A DNA stretch of 64,000 nucleotides, taken from positions 1 through 64,000 of the forward strand of contig NZ_CUEE01000004.1 of assembly GCF_001224225.1 (NCBI RefSeq), read 5' to 3'. Within the stretch, counting starts at the first letter, position 1. Each line of letters opens with the position of its first letter. The notes beneath the pieces are model-generated. The model searched no databases. It was not told where the DNA came from and worked only from the letters and a program-made list of their open reading frames with translations. This document shows, piece by piece, positions 44,562 through 55,111 of the stretch. Source of the DNA: Staphylococcus borealis. GTDB lineage: Bacteria > Bacillota > Bacilli > Staphylococcales > Staphylococcaceae. The position numbers and the translations under genes are program-made.

Positions 44562-46274
44562 TTATTCTTTAGTTATTTGATATAAATCCTTATCTGAGCC
44601 AATTGAGATATCAACATTTCTCACTTTATCATTGACTACTGTAATAGTATCTAATTGAACAATTGGTAATGCTGGAAGAACTTCATTAGTATGTTTTTGC
44701 CATTCTAAGTAAATTTCTTTACGTTTTTTATCGTTATTTCCTACTTTATTGAAATCTAACGCATCATCTAACAATTTATCTGATGTTTTATCAGTAGTAC
44801 GCATTTCGTTTTGTGGTCTGTCAGTATGATATAAATCAGAAGGATCTGGGTCAGAACCGCCTGTCCATGTTCTGAAATAAACTTCCATATCTTTAGAAGC
44901 ACTCGCTAAATCATCGTTATATTTACCGAACTCAACCATTTTCACATTCGTTTTTAATCCTACTTTTTCCCAGAAATCTTTAATAGCCGCAGTTCTAGGT
45001 TCAAATGTAGGGTTTGAGCCTGAATAATGTTTTAAGTTAATTTCAAAAGGTTTACCGTTAGGATCTTCTCTGAAGCCATCTCCATTTCTATCTTTATATC
45101 CTAATTTATCTAACATTTTTTTAGCTTTTTCAGGATCGTAACTATAGTTATTTAAGTCTTTTTGATCGGCTGCAATCCAATGGATAGATGGAACAAAGCT
45201 ATTTAGTTCTTTACCATAACCTTGATAAAATGCTTTAATCCATTTTTTTCTATCAATTGCATATAACATTGCTTGTCTAAGTTCTTTTTCTTTATATTTA
45301 GGACGTTCTGCACCAGTTTTATTCTTCTCTTTATCATAATCATGAGATACAAAACCAATAACAGAATAGTCTGTACCTGGTGTTGATAATACTTTAAGTT
45401 TTCCATCTCCAGATTTTTTAGCTTCTTGAGCAATACTACCTGTAGTAGAATCAGTCATATCAATTTCGCCATTTTTCATAGCTTTCACAATTTGTGTTTG
45501 ATCAATAACTTTTAAATTAATTTTGTCTAAACTTGGTTTACCTTGCCAATAATCATTAAATTTCTCTAATTGAACTGCTTCACCTTGAACAACTTTTGTC
45601 ACTTTATAAGGTCCAATACCAATTGGATGTTTTCTGATTTTATCTGATTTCGCTAAATCTTTAACTGCTACATCGCTTAAATATTTTTTACTTAATAATG
45701 GACCAGCAAAGAAGCCTTCAAGATAGTTTACTTTCTTCTCTTTAAAAGTAACTTCCATAGAATAATCATCTAGTTTTTTCAATCCACTAATCGTGTCCGC
45801 TTTGCCTTCATGTTTTTCTTTAGCACCTTCGATGTTTTCAACGATAGGGAAATAACTACCTTCATAATCTTTGTCTGCTAAAACATTTAATGTATAAATC
45901 CAGTCATCAATTTTAAACTCATTACCATCTTGCCATTTAATGCCTTTTTTAATTGTAAATTTAATCTTCTTACCTGGATCAATATCTTTCCATGAAGCAA
46001 TAAATGGTTTAGGTTTCATATTTTTATCTAGTTTAATTAATGATTCATTATAATAAGCTTCGACTGCTGAGTCTGAAGCATCTGAACTCAACACAGATGA
46101 CAGTGTTCCTGAAGGAGCAGCATTTAAACCTACGTTTAATACTCCACCTTTGTGATTAGATGTTTCTGTTTTTGACAAATCCTTTGAATTTTCATCCTGT
46201 TTTCCTTTTCCACATGCACTCAATACTAATACTGCTACTAGTAAGAGTATTAAATATTTACAAATGACTTTCAC
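44562..46274 (-). CDS. opp4A: Substrate-binding lipoprotein Opp4A
   Basis: A 570-residue SBP_bac_5 family lipoprotein. The lipobox is VLVLSAC (Cys at about 21). Family features include KPFIASWKDIDPGKKIKFTIKKG and the C-terminal WQKHTNEVLPALPIVQLDTITV. It captures peptides or a metallophore for the Opp4 permease. It starts at a GTG at 46274, 10 bp after AGGAGG. Longer C-terminal lobe inserts distinguish it from the opp3A product. Confidence 0.92.
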   Translation of the reverse strand: MKVICKYLILLLVAVLVLSACGKGKQDENSKDLSKTETSNHKGGVLNVGLNAAPSGTLSSVLSSDASDSAVEAYYNESLIKLDKNMKPKPFIASWKDIDPGKKIKFTIKKGIKWQDGNEFKIDDWIYTLNVLADKDYEGSYFPIVENIEGAKEKHEGKADTISGLKKLDDYSMEVTFKEKKVNYLEGFFAGPLLSKKYLSDVAVKDLAKSDKIRKHPIGIGPYKVTKVVQGEAVQLEKFNDYWQGKPSLDKINLKVIDQTQIVKAMKNGEIDMTDSTTGSIAQEAKKSGDGKLKVLSTPGTDYSVIGFVSHDYDKEKNKTGAERPKYKEKELRQAMLYAIDRKKWIKAFYQGYGKELNSFVPSIHWIAADQKDLNNYSYDPEKAKKMLDKLGYKDRNGDGFREDPNGKPFEINLKHYSGSNPTFEPRTAAIKDFWEKVGLKTNVKMVEFGKYNDDLASASKDMEVYFRTWTGGSDPDPSDLYHTDRPQNEMRTTDKTSDKLLDDALDFNKVGNNDKKRKEIYLEWQKHTNEVLPALPIVQLDTITVVNDKVRNVDISIGSDKDLYQITKE

Positions 46275-46353
46275 TCACATCAATCCTCCTGTTGAATCTA
46301 AGATGTTTTTCTTATTTTACTTCTAAAATAAAAATTAACAAGTTAAATTTTAG

Positions 46354-46368
46354 AATTTTCAGATAACA
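46354..46368. promoter_or_regulatory. CodY-like box upstream of opp4A
   Basis: AATTTTCAGATAACA matches 12 of 15 positions of the CodY consensus AATTTTCWGAAAATT. It lies about 80-95 bp upstream of the opp4A start. Confidence 0.45.
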
Positions 46369-46403
46369 TTTTATTTATTAACTTTCAATTAATTTAAATT
46401 TTT

Positions 46404-46448
46404 CATAAAAAATACAACCTAACTATCTCATTCGTAGCTAGGCTGCAT
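46404..46448 (-). terminator. Terminator of opp3A
   Basis: On the minus strand GCAGCCTAGCTA and TAGTTAGGTTGT form the stem around CGAATGAGA, followed by ATTTTTTAT. It separates the opp3 and opp4 operons. Confidence 0.8.
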
Positions 46449-46469
46449 TTTGACACGCTTTATTCATTT

Positions 46470-48131
46470 TTATTTTTTCTTACCAGTTTCTCTATCAATC
46501 GATTTGTCCATATATGCATGTTTTAATGAATAATCTCCACCAATTTGGTGATACTCAATACCTTTTAATTGTGGATTTCTTAATGAAGCAGCACCTTTTT
46601 GATAAATTGGTGCTACAGGTGCATCATTTAAGAAAATTTCCTCAGCTTGGCGCATAGCAGCAAATCTCTCATTTGGTTTTTGTAGTAAACTACCGTTCGC
46701 TTTTTTTAATAAGTTGTCATATTCTTTACTACTCCAACCAGTGTTGTTTTGAGCGTTTCCTGTTGTCATCGTATCTAAGAAAGTGATTGGATCAGGATAA
46801 TCTGGTCCCCAGCCTGATAATGACATTGAGTAATTCATCGTCAATTCAGCTTGAACTCTTTGTTTAAAAGGTAATTGCTTAACTTTTACCGTTACTCCTG
46901 GTAAATTATTTTCAATTTGAGATTTAATAAATTCCGCAGAAATTTTAGAATCTGGTGTATCTTCAGTATTTAATGTGAAGGTAAATTCATCTTTACCTAG
47001 TGCTTTCTTCGCTTTTTCTAAATGTTCTTTTGCTTTTTTAGGATTGTACTTAAGTGGTGAATTTACAGTATCAGCATAATCTTTGCCATCTGGTGTTTTA
47101 GCTGTTCCACGTGCAGTAAAGCCATCAAACGGTTTTGCACCTGTACCAAGCACTTCATTAACATAGTCCTTTTTATTAATTGCTTGAGCAATCGCATATC
47201 TCATGTCTTTATTTTTAAATTCTGGTTGTTCTTTCTGGTTTAGTTTCAAAAAGAATGTAGATGCTAATAAACGTTTGAATAACGCTGGACTATCTTTATA
47301 CTTGTCTACTTGTTCAGATGTTATACCTGCGACATCAACAGAACCTGTATCGTATAATGAGGCACCAGCTTGTGTATCTTTCAATATTTTATAGTTGACT
47401 CTATCTAATTTAACATGGTTTTTATCCCAATAATCATTATTTTTAGTTAACATGATTTTATCTTCTACAGCCCACTTATCAATTTTAAAAGGACCATTAT
47501 AAACAGTTTTATCAGCAGTAGTACCATAAGATTTACCATATTTTTTTACTACTTTTTCATTTTGTGGCATAAACGTACCAAAAGCTAACATTTGTTGGAA
47601 ATAAGGAATTGGTTTTGTTAACTCAACTTGTAATGTGTAATCATCTAATGCTTTTACTCCTAAATCTTTAGGTTTCTTACCATTTTTATTTAGATTAATA
47701 TCCTCTGCATTTTTCAAATCGTACATTATGTATGCATATTCTGATGCAGTTTCTGGATCAACAGCTTTACGCCATGCAAATACAAAATCATGTGCCGTTA
47801 CCGGGTCCCCATTAGACCATTTTGCATCTTTACGTAATTTAATTGTCCACGTTTTTCCACCATTTGACTTTTTAGGTTGTCCTTTTGCGACACCTGGTAC
47901 AGCTTCATCTTTACCATTAAGTGAATATAACCCTTCGAATACTTGATTGTATATCGTAAATGAAACTGTATCAGTAGCTAGCGTTGAATCAAGTGTATTT
48001 ATATCTGAAGAAGTGGCAACTCGATATGTTTGCCCACTATCATCATATAATCCACCACCTTTACCACATGCACTTAATAGTAAAGTAGTTACAATTAAAC
48101 CTAAAATCACTTTAAAGTTAATTTTTCTCAT
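46470..48131 (-). CDS. opp3A: Oligopeptide-binding lipoprotein Opp3A
   Basis: A 553-residue OppA. The lipobox is LLLSAC followed by GKGGG. Signature blocks are RVATSSDINTLDSTLATDTVSF, WSNGDPVTAHDFVFAWRKAVDP and the C-terminal NDAPVAPIYQKGAASLRNP. Opp3 in S. aureus imports nutrient peptides and lets the cell use peptides as nitrogen source. It is the last gene of the opp3BCDFA operon and follows opp3F by 26 bp. AAGGAGG precedes the ATG. Confidence 0.94.
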   Translation of the reverse strand: MRKINFKVILGLIVTTLLLSACGKGGGLYDDSGQTYRVATSSDINTLDSTLATDTVSFTIYNQVFEGLYSLNGKDEAVPGVAKGQPKKSNGGKTWTIKLRKDAKWSNGDPVTAHDFVFAWRKAVDPETASEYAYIMYDLKNAEDINLNKNGKKPKDLGVKALDDYTLQVELTKPIPYFQQMLAFGTFMPQNEKVVKKYGKSYGTTADKTVYNGPFKIDKWAVEDKIMLTKNNDYWDKNHVKLDRVNYKILKDTQAGASLYDTGSVDVAGITSEQVDKYKDSPALFKRLLASTFFLKLNQKEQPEFKNKDMRYAIAQAINKKDYVNEVLGTGAKPFDGFTARGTAKTPDGKDYADTVNSPLKYNPKKAKEHLEKAKKALGKDEFTFTLNTEDTPDSKISAEFIKSQIENNLPGVTVKVKQLPFKQRVQAELTMNYSMSLSGWGPDYPDPITFLDTMTTGNAQNNTGWSSKEYDNLLKKANGSLLQKPNERFAAMRQAEEIFLNDAPVAPIYQKGAASLRNPQLKGIEYHQIGGDYSLKHAYMDKSIDRETGKKK

Positions 48132-48157
48132 AACAATTTCATCCTCCTTCCCCAGTA

Positions 48158-49102
48158 TTAAACGCTTTGCGTTAGATGCTGTTCTTTTAATTGAGCCGCT
48201 TCTTCATCAGTAACAAAGACAAAATGACCAGGTCTAATTTCTTGAAGGCTTCGCTCACTATTTTTAGATTCATCATCTTTGTATGCTACACGTTTACGTG
48301 TTCTTTCACTATCTGGGTCGGGTTGTGGAATGGCTGATAACAATGATTTAGTGTATTCATGTAATGGATGATAGTATATTTCATCGGCAGAACCCAACTC
48401 TACAATTTTCCCAAAATGCATCACTGCGATACGATCTGAAATATATTTAACCATAGATAAATCATGTGCAATAAATAAGAAAGTAATACCTCGTTCTCGT
48501 TGTAGTTTCAACATTAAGTTAACAACTTGCGCTTGAATCGATACATCTAGCGCTGAAATTGGTTCATCCGCAATGATAAACTCTGGTTCAACGGCCAACG
48601 CACGTGCAATGCCAATACGCTGTCTTTGTCCACCTGAGAATTCATGAGGATACCTGTTTGCGTGCTCTTTACTTAAACCTACTGTTTCAAGTAAATCATA
48701 TACACGACGTTTACGATCTTTTTTTCCACTAGCTAATTTATGAATATCAATGCCTTCAGCAACGATATCCATTACCTTTAACCTAGGATTAAGAGATGCG
48801 TATGGATCTTGAAATATCATTTGAATTTTTTTATTGAATTTCAATAAATCTTTACGTTTAGAAATTTTCTGAATATCTTGACCTTCATATAAAATTTCTC
48901 CACTAGTGATGTCATTTAATTTAATAATTGCCTTTCCTGTTGTTGATTTACCACATCCTGACTCTCCGACTAACCCTAGTGTTTCCCCTTTATAAATGTC
49001 AAAAGAGATGTCCTCTATGGCTCTTACTTCATTTCGTTTACCTTCATTAAAATATTGTTTTAAATTTTTAATTTCTAATAATATTTCATTATTCTTATCC
49101 AT
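48158..49102 (-). CDS. opp3F: Oligopeptide ABC transporter ATPase Opp3F
   Basis: A 314-residue OppF ATPase with GESGCGKST, FQDPYASLNPR, FSGGQRQRIGIARAL and EFIIADEP motifs. The C-terminal extension is short and lacks the Cys-rich motif of the opp4 ATPases. It overlaps opp3D by 8 bp. Confidence 0.93.
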   Translation of the reverse strand: MDKNNEILLEIKNLKQYFNEGKRNEVRAIEDISFDIYKGETLGLVGESGCGKSTTGKAIIKLNDITSGEILYEGQDIQKISKRKDLLKFNKKIQMIFQDPYASLNPRLKVMDIVAEGIDIHKLASGKKDRKRRVYDLLETVGLSKEHANRYPHEFSGGQRQRIGIARALAVEPEFIIADEPISALDVSIQAQVVNLMLKLQRERGITFLFIAHDLSMVKYISDRIAVMHFGKIVELGSADEIYYHPLHEYTKSLLSAIPQPDPDSERTRKRVAYKDDESKNSERSLQEIRPGHFVFVTDEEAAQLKEQHLTQSV

Positions 49103-50174
49103 CGAACGACACCCTTTCTACTTGACGTGGTTTGTCGTAATTATTAGGCATTTGGCGCTGTCTCTTCATCACCATTTCTGGTGGTGCTACTTTAGGCGCT
49201 CTTTCGTCTAATAACCAAGATTTAACAAAATGAGTTGGTGATACTTTAAACCATGGTGGTTCTTGTTTGAAATCAATATCTAAAGCGTATTGACTTCGTC
49301 GAGCAAATGCATCCCCTTTAGGTGGATGTAGTAAATCAGGAGGTGTCCCTGGAATTGCAATTAATTCTGTATCATTGCTCGTAGTTAAATCAGGCATAGA
49401 TGACAGTAATCCCCAAGTATATGGATGTTTTGGATCATAGAAGATTTCATCTACATCCCCGGTTTCCACCATTTGTCCGCCATACATGACAGCAACCCTA
49501 TCTGCAATATTTGCTACAACACCTAAATCATGTGTTATGAATATAATTGATGTATCAATTTTTTGTTGCAATTCTTTCATTAAGTCTAATATCTGTGCTT
49601 GCATAGTAACGTCTAAGGCAGTCGTTGGTTCATCAGCGATTAATATTTTCGGTTCACAAGCCAAAGCTGTTGCGATAACAATCCTTTGTCTTTGCCCACC
49701 AGAGAATTGATGTGGATACGCTTTGAAACGTTTTTCTGCATTAGGTAATCCTACTAAATTCAATATTTCTAGCGCACGTTTTTTAGCGTCCGCCTTATTA
49801 TAATTTTTATGCTTGATAAGTGGTTCCATAACTTGCTTACCAATTTGCATCGTCGGATTAAGCGATGTCATTGGATCTTGGAAAATCATTGAAATGTCTT
49901 TACCACGTAATTTAATAAGCTCATTTTCAGATTTGACGGCCAAATCTTCGCCCAAGAAATCAATTTTACCCTTTTTTATTCTTCCAACATCCCCTTGGAA
50001 TAATTTAGTGATTGCTTTTGTCGTTACGGATTTACCCGAACCAGACTCGCCTACTATTGCTAACGTTTCCCCTTTGTTCAAATAAAAATCTACGCCTCTA
50101 ACTGCCTGCACTTCCCCTGCCGTAATGTCAAAGGAAACATGCAAGTCGTTTACTTCTAAAACTCTTTCTGACAT
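49095..50174 (-). CDS. opp3D: Oligopeptide ABC transporter ATPase Opp3D
   Basis: A 359-residue OppD ATPase with GESGSGKSV (Walker A), FQDPMTSLNPT, FSGGQRQRIVIATAL and KILIADEP. The C-terminal tail (TPPDLLHPPKGDAFARRS, then SPTHFVKSWLLDERAPKV) is OppD-like. Eighteen bp after opp3C. Confidence 0.93.
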   Translation of the reverse strand: MSERVLEVNDLHVSFDITAGEVQAVRGVDFYLNKGETLAIVGESGSGKSVTTKAITKLFQGDVGRIKKGKIDFLGEDLAVKSENELIKLRGKDISMIFQDPMTSLNPTMQIGKQVMEPLIKHKNYNKADAKKRALEILNLVGLPNAEKRFKAYPHQFSGGQRQRIVIATALACEPKILIADEPTTALDVTMQAQILDLMKELQQKIDTSIIFITHDLGVVANIADRVAVMYGGQMVETGDVDEIFYDPKHPYTWGLLSSMPDLTTSNDTELIAIPGTPPDLLHPPKGDAFARRSQYALDIDFKQEPPWFKVSPTHFVKSWLLDERAPKVAPPEMVMKRQRQMPNNYDKPRQVERVSFDG

Positions 50175-50191
50175 AACCTTTGCCTCCTTTT

Positions 50192-51259
50192 TTATTTACG
50201 CATCTTAGGGTCAAATGCATCGCGTAAACCATCGCTAAATAAGTAAAAGAATAAGATGAGCAAACTTAATATTGTTGCAGGAATAAATAGTTCATGTGGA
50301 TGAATTAATAACATAGCACGTCCATCATTAACTAATGAACCAAGTGATGTTTGTGGTGCTGGTACACCGATCCCTATGAAGCTTAAGAATGCTTCAAAGA
50401 ATATGGCACTTGGCACTGTGAACATTGAAGTTACAACAATTGCGCCTAACGTATTTGGTAAAATATGTTTAAAAATTAAGTTGAATTTTGATGCACCTAA
50501 TGTTCTTGATGCCATCACAAATTCTTGATTTTTTAACTTTAAGAATTCTCCACGAACTACCCTACTCATTCCTAACCATCCGGTAATCGACATCGCTAAG
50601 ATAATTGTCCATATAGACGGTTCAAATATGAGTACAAATAAAATTACGACAATTAAGTTAGGAATAGATGCAATAATTTCTAGAATACGTTGCATGATAT
50701 TATCTACCCGTCCTCCGAAGAAACCGGATATTGCACCATATACAACACCAATAAAAATGTCTAGTACTGCAGCTACTACACCGATAAATAATGAAATTTG
50801 AGCACCTGTCCATGTACGTGTCCATAAATCTCTACCTAATTGATCAGTACCAAACCAGAAATTTTCTTTAACGCCTGCATCTTTATATGCGTTTGTTCCA
50901 TCTGCGCCTGTTCCGTCAAATGGAAGGAAAGGTACCTTATCTAATACCGGAATCTTAGCAGGTAAATTTCGTCTTGAGACATCTTGTTCGGCATAATCAT
51001 GATCACTTAATAAAGGACCAATAAAAGCCATAATAACAATTAAAATCAATCCGATTAATCCTACAATAGCCAATTTATTTCTTTTTAATTGGGTCCAGGC
51101 ATCTTGCCAGAAGTTTTTACTTTCTCTTTGCATTTCTGGTTCTCTATTTAAATCAAGCTCTCTCATTACGAAATCAGAAGCTGCAATGCCTTCAGAGGTA
51201 TGTGTCATAGCCGCATTTGAATGATCATCAAATGGCTTTTCAAATTTATCATTTGCCAT
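50192..51259 (-). CDS. opp3C: Oligopeptide ABC transporter permease Opp3C
   Basis: A 355-residue OppC permease with a long cytoplasmic N-terminus (about 60 residues, charged) before the first span. The EAA loop region is FVMASRTLGASKFNLIFKHILPNTLGA. The start overlaps the opp3B stop by 1 bp. Confidence 0.92.
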   Translation of the reverse strand: MANDKFEKPFDDHSNAAMTHTSEGIAASDFVMRELDLNREPEMQRESKNFWQDAWTQLKRNKLAIVGLIGLILIVIMAFIGPLLSDHDYAEQDVSRRNLPAKIPVLDKVPFLPFDGTGADGTNAYKDAGVKENFWFGTDQLGRDLWTRTWTGAQISLFIGVVAAVLDIFIGVVYGAISGFFGGRVDNIMQRILEIIASIPNLIVVILFVLIFEPSIWTIILAMSITGWLGMSRVVRGEFLKLKNQEFVMASRTLGASKFNLIFKHILPNTLGAIVVTSMFTVPSAIFFEAFLSFIGIGVPAPQTSLGSLVNDGRAMLLIHPHELFIPATILSLLILFFYLFSDGLRDAFDPKMRK

Positions 51260-52185
51260 TACTTTTTACCTCCTTGTACACGAATTCTTGGGTCAATGAT
51301 TCCGTATAAAATATCTACGATAAAGATTGAAACAATAAATAAAGTACTGAATAAAATTGTTGTAGCCATAATAACTGAGAAGTCATTTGTCGTAATCGAT
51401 CTTACGAATTGGTCCCCTAATCCCGGAACACCAAATATATTTTCAATGGTTAACGTACCTGTTAGAATTCCTGCTAACATCGGTACTATGATGGTAATAA
51501 TTGGTATGAGTGCATTTCTTAATGCATGCCCAAATAGCACACGCAAAGAAGAATTCCCTTTCGCTCTTGCTAATAATATGTAATCCGAACTTAAAACTTC
51601 TATCATTTCAGCTCGTATATATCTTGCTACTGTTGCCATAACCCCTGCAGATAGCGCAAGTGAAGGTAATACAGCTGTAGCAATTCCTTCCCAACCAGCA
51701 ACAGGGAACCATCTTAATCTCACCGCAAAAACATATTGTAGAAGTACGGCTAAAACGAACGATGGTACGGATACAGCGATAACTGAAATCACAGTAGTTG
51801 TATAGTCTACCCATGTATTTTGCTTAGTTGCAGCTGCAATACCAAGGATTAGACCTAAAATTATACCTATAATCATAGCGATAATACCCATTTCCATTGA
51901 TGGAATCAATCTCGGTCTAATTAACTCCCATACCGGTTGATTATGATACTGGAATGAATAACCAAAGTCCCCTGTTACAACGTTCTTTAAATAATGAAGA
52001 TATTGAACGGCAACCGGATCATTTAATCCATATTTTTCATTAAGAATAGCCTTTTGTTCAGCACTTAATTTTGCATCATTAAACGGTGAACCTGGCATCA
52101 TTTTCATTAAGAAAAATGTAATCGTAATAATGATAAACAGCGACAAAAACATGTACCCCAATCGTTTTAAAACATATCGCGTCAT
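51259..52185 (-). CDS. opp3B: Oligopeptide ABC transporter permease Opp3B
   Basis: A 308-residue OppB permease with six spans, the NEKYGLNDPVAVQYLHYL loop and the EAA segment YILLARAKGNSSLRVLFGHALRNALIP. I place the start at 52185, where MTRYVLKRLGYM follows GGGGGCGGAG; the frame runs 87 bp further up but without a ribosome site. It is the first gene of the opp3 operon, with a CodY-like box 45 bp upstream. Confidence 0.92.
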   Translation of the reverse strand: MTRYVLKRLGYMFLSLFIIITITFFLMKMMPGSPFNDAKLSAEQKAILNEKYGLNDPVAVQYLHYLKNVVTGDFGYSFQYHNQPVWELIRPRLIPSMEMGIIAMIIGIILGLILGIAAATKQNTWVDYTTTVISVIAVSVPSFVLAVLLQYVFAVRLRWFPVAGWEGIATAVLPSLALSAGVMATVARYIRAEMIEVLSSDYILLARAKGNSSLRVLFGHALRNALIPIITIIVPMLAGILTGTLTIENIFGVPGLGDQFVRSITTNDFSVIMATTILFSTLFIVSIFIVDILYGIIDPRIRVQGGKK

Positions 52186-52229
52186 TACTCCGCCCCCTTT
52201 TGAATTTTCAAAATTAACATTCCCTTCGA

Positions 52230-52244
52230 AATTTTCAGAAATAT
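52230..52244. promoter_or_regulatory. CodY box upstream of opp3B
   Basis: AATTTTCAGAAATAT matches 13 of 15 positions of AATTTTCWGAAAATT. A second CodY-like palindrome, AATTTTCAAAATT, lies nearby at 52203-52215. CodY repression of opp3 during amino-acid plenty is known in S. aureus. Confidence 0.65.
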
Positions 52245-52430
52245 TTAGTAATATTATATATACAATTTTCATACAATTGCAATATAATTTTCACAATATT
52301 TAAAAATTGAATTGTAAAATAAATGTTCTTTTTACTGTTTTTGATATTATAATCCGATGTTTTAGATTTAAGATATTATTCTTTATATGAATACGTTAAA
52401 CTAGTATTAACTTCATCAGGGGGTATACAA

Positions 52431-52808
52431 ATGAAACATAAAAAAAGTTGGGGGTTCTGGTTGTTAAGTACTCCTATGATTACATTGATAATTTGGTTAA
52501 TCTTTTCTAACCATTCCTTTATTTCATACATAAATACATTATTTTATCTATCACTTATAGTCTTTATACTCGTTTTCATTATTTTATTAGTTCAAGAAGG
52601 CATTTTCGACGCTACAAGTTATGGTTTTCGACGTATTCGTTATCAAATGTCTTCACGTGCAAAGAAAAAGACAATGGAACATGATGCGTTTTTTAATCCT
52701 TCACAAGTCAAAAAAGAGGTTTATTTTATATCATCATGGATTTTTCCTGCGCTAATTATCAATAGCTTATACTTTGTATTAACAATCATCATTTCCATTT
52801 TTTATTGA
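52431..52808 (+). CDS. DUF3899 membrane protein
   Basis: A 125-residue membrane protein with three hydrophobic segments (about 10-28, 32-56 and 100-124) separated by a basic loop rich in Arg and Lys (TSYGFRRIRYQMSSRAKKK). It matches the DUF3899 pattern. Function unknown. Preceded by AGGGGGT. It lies between opp3 and fabF, divergent from opp3B, as in S. aureus. Confidence 0.75.
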   Translation: MKHKKSWGFWLLSTPMITLIIWLIFSNHSFISYINTLFYLSLIVFILVFIILLVQEGIFDATSYGFRRIRYQMSSRAKKKTMEHDAFFNPSQVKKEVYFISSWIFPALIINSLYFVLTIIISIFY

Positions 52809-52820
52809 TAAAAAGGCAAA

Positions 52821-52878
52821 AAAATAGCGAGGGTGGGACAGAATTCTTTTTAAATTCGTCGTCCCAGCTTCGCTATTT
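52821..52878. terminator. GGGACAGAATTC-type inverted repeat, copy 5 (bidirectional terminator)
   Basis: AAAATAGCGAGGGTGGGAC and GTCCCAGCTTCGCTATTTT pair over nearly 19 bp. The inner GAATTCTTTTTAAATTCG is the repeat core. It separates the convergent DUF3899 and fabF genes. Confidence 0.85.
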
Positions 52879-52885
52879 TATGATA

Positions 52886-54130
52886 TTAATCTTCAAATTT
52901 TTTAAATACTAATACTGCATTATGACCACCAAAGCCAAGGCTATTACTCATTGCATAAGTAATTTCTAAATCTTGCGCTTCATTTGGAACAATATCAAGA
53001 TCACATTCAGGATCTGGTGTATTGGCATGAATCGTTGGTGCAACTTTAGAATCACGAATTGATAATGCTGAGAAGATAGCCTCTAAACCACCTGTAGCAC
53101 CTAATAAGTGACCAGTCATTGATTTAGTTGAGCTAACTTTTAAATGATTAGCGGCTTCTCCAAATGTATTCTTGATTGCTCTAATTTCATACATATCACC
53201 AACAGGCGTACTCGTACCATGTGCATTTAGATACTGAACATCTTTTGCTTCAATACCCGCATCATCAAGTGCTGCTTGCATTGCGCGTGAGCCCCCTTCG
53301 CCTTCAGGTGCTGGAGCTGTAATGTGATAAGCATCACCTGTTGAACCATAACCAACAATTTCAGCATAGATTTGAGCTCCACGCGCTTGTGCAGATTCTA
53401 ATGATTCAAGCACTAAAATTCCGGCACCTTCACCCATTACGAAACCATCGCGACCTTCTTGGAATGGACGACAAGCTGTTTCTTTATCATCATTCGTAGA
53501 TAATGCTCTGCTAGCACTGAATCCTGCAAGTGCCATATGCGTAATCGGCGCTTCTGTACCACCTGTAATCATCGCATCTGCATCGCCACGTTGAATGATT
53601 TTAAAAGCTTCACCAATAGAGTTAGTGCCTGTTGCACATGCAGTAACTGTAGAACCATTTGGTCCTTTTGCACCTAGATCAATCGATACCTGACCAGTTG
53701 CCATATCAGGAATTAACATTGGTACGAAGAATGGACTTACACGTCTAGGTCCTTTCTTTTGAAGCGTCGTATGCGCTGTTTCAAACGTTTCCATACCACC
53801 AATACCTGAACCAATCCATACACCGATGCGATTAGCAGTTTCTTCATTGATATCTAGCTTAGCATCTTCAACTGCTTGACGTGCTGCAACTACCGCATAT
53901 TGAGTGAAACGGTCCATACGGCGTGCGTCTTTCTTATCGATATGATCTTCAATATTAAAATCTTTAAGTTCACCTGCTAAGTGAACATTATAATCTTCTG
54001 TATCTACTCTAGTAATTGTATCGATACCATTAACACCTTTTAAGGCATTTTCCCAACTTGTTTGGGCATCATTGCCAATAGGTGATAATGCACCCATACC
54101 AGTAATTACAACTCGTTTATTCTCAGTCAT
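52886..54130 (-). CDS. fabF: 3-oxoacyl-[acyl-carrier-protein] synthase II
   Basis: FabF elongates acyl-ACP by condensation with malonyl-ACP. The 414 residues contain the Cys-His-His triad: Cys165 ([11 protein letters not shown]), His in [11 protein letters not shown] (about 303) and His in MTGHLLGA (about 340). It follows fabH by 13 bp and shares its FapR-controlled promoter. Confidence 0.97.
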   Translation of the reverse strand: MTENKRVVITGMGALSPIGNDAQTSWENALKGVNGIDTITRVDTEDYNVHLAGELKDFNIEDHIDKKDARRMDRFTQYAVVAARQAVEDAKLDINEETANRIGVWIGSGIGGMETFETAHTTLQKKGPRRVSPFFVPMLIPDMATGQVSIDLGAKGPNGSTVTACATGTNSIGEAFKIIQRGDADAMITGGTEAPITHMALAGFSASRALSTNDDKETACRPFQEGRDGFVMGEGAGILVLESLESAQARGAQIYAEIVGYGSTGDAYHITAPAPEGEGGSRAMQAALDDAGIEAKDVQYLNAHGTSTPVGDMYEIRAIKNTFGEAANHLKVSSTKSMTGHLLGATGGLEAIFSALSIRDSKVAPTIHANTPDPECDLDIVPNEAQDLEITYAMSNSLGFGGHNAVLVFKKFED

Positions 54131-54143
54131 ACATTAAATCCTC

Positions 54144-55085
54144 CTATTTACCCCATTTGATAACCATAGCGCCCCATGTTAGGCCACCACCAAAACCTAC
54201 TAACACGAGTGTGTCATCATCTTTAATTCTTCCATTCTCTAATTCTTGTGAAATACTTAATGGTATTGAGGCAGCAGATGTGTTACCAAAGCGATTAACA
54301 GATACACTCATCTTTTCTCTCTCTATACCAAGTCTTTCTCGTGCTGATTCCATAATTCTAATGTTTGCTTGGTGAGGAATAAACATATCAATATCATCAG
54401 ATTTTAGTCCTGCCTTGTCAACAACACGCGTTGAGGCTTCACCCATAATTCTTACAGCAAACTTAAAGACTTCTCGTCCGTTCATAACTAGTTTACCAGT
54501 ATCTTTATTTAAGTATAAGTATTTTCCACCGGTACCGTCAGATCCCATTTCATAGCTAATGATACCTCGGCCTTCTGAAACCTCACCAATAACTACTGCA
54601 CCAGCACCATCACCGAATAAAACGGCTGTTGAACGGTCTGTTAAATCTGTTATCTTAGATAATTTATCTGCACCGACTACAAGTATATTTTTATAATCGC
54701 CAGATTGAACATATTGTTTTGCCGTTATCATTGAATACATGAATCCAGAACAAGCTGCTAATTGATCCATAGTAGGCACTTTACGCGTACCTAATTTTTC
54801 TTGTAACATATTGGCAACTGATGGAAATGGCATATCTCCAGTAGCACTTGCCACAATAATCATATCTATATCAGCTGGTGTGAGTCCTGCATCTTCAATC
54901 GCTTTTTTACTAGCTTCAAATGCTAAATCAGATGTATCTTGCTCTTCACTCGCCCAACGTCTTTCTTTAATACCAGTCATTTTAGAAATCCATTCATCTG
55001 AAGTTTCTAAAAAACTTTCGAAATAAGCGTTATCAACGACTCTCTCTGGTGCATATGCACCAAATCCTTTTATACCTACGTTCAT
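54144..55085 (-). CDS. fabH: 3-oxoacyl-[acyl-carrier-protein] synthase III
   Basis: FabH starts fatty-acid synthesis by condensing acyl-CoA primers with malonyl-ACP; staphylococcal enzymes use branched primers. The 313 residues have Cys112 (AACSGF), His in [10 protein letters not shown] (about 238) and Asn in [10 protein letters not shown] (about 268). First gene of the fabHF operon with a FapR operator upstream. Confidence 0.97.
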   Translation of the reverse strand: MNVGIKGFGAYAPERVVDNAYFESFLETSDEWISKMTGIKERRWASEEQDTSDLAFEASKKAIEDAGLTPADIDMIIVASATGDMPFPSVANMLQEKLGTRKVPTMDQLAACSGFMYSMITAKQYVQSGDYKNILVVGADKLSKITDLTDRSTAVLFGDGAGAVVIGEVSEGRGIISYEMGSDGTGGKYLYLNKDTGKLVMNGREVFKFAVRIMGEASTRVVDKAGLKSDDIDMFIPHQANIRIMESARERLGIEREKMSVSVNRFGNTSAASIPLSISQELENGRIKDDDTLVLVGFGGGLTWGAMVIKWGK

Positions 55086-55111
55086 GAACGTACACCTTCT
55101 TACTTCAATTT

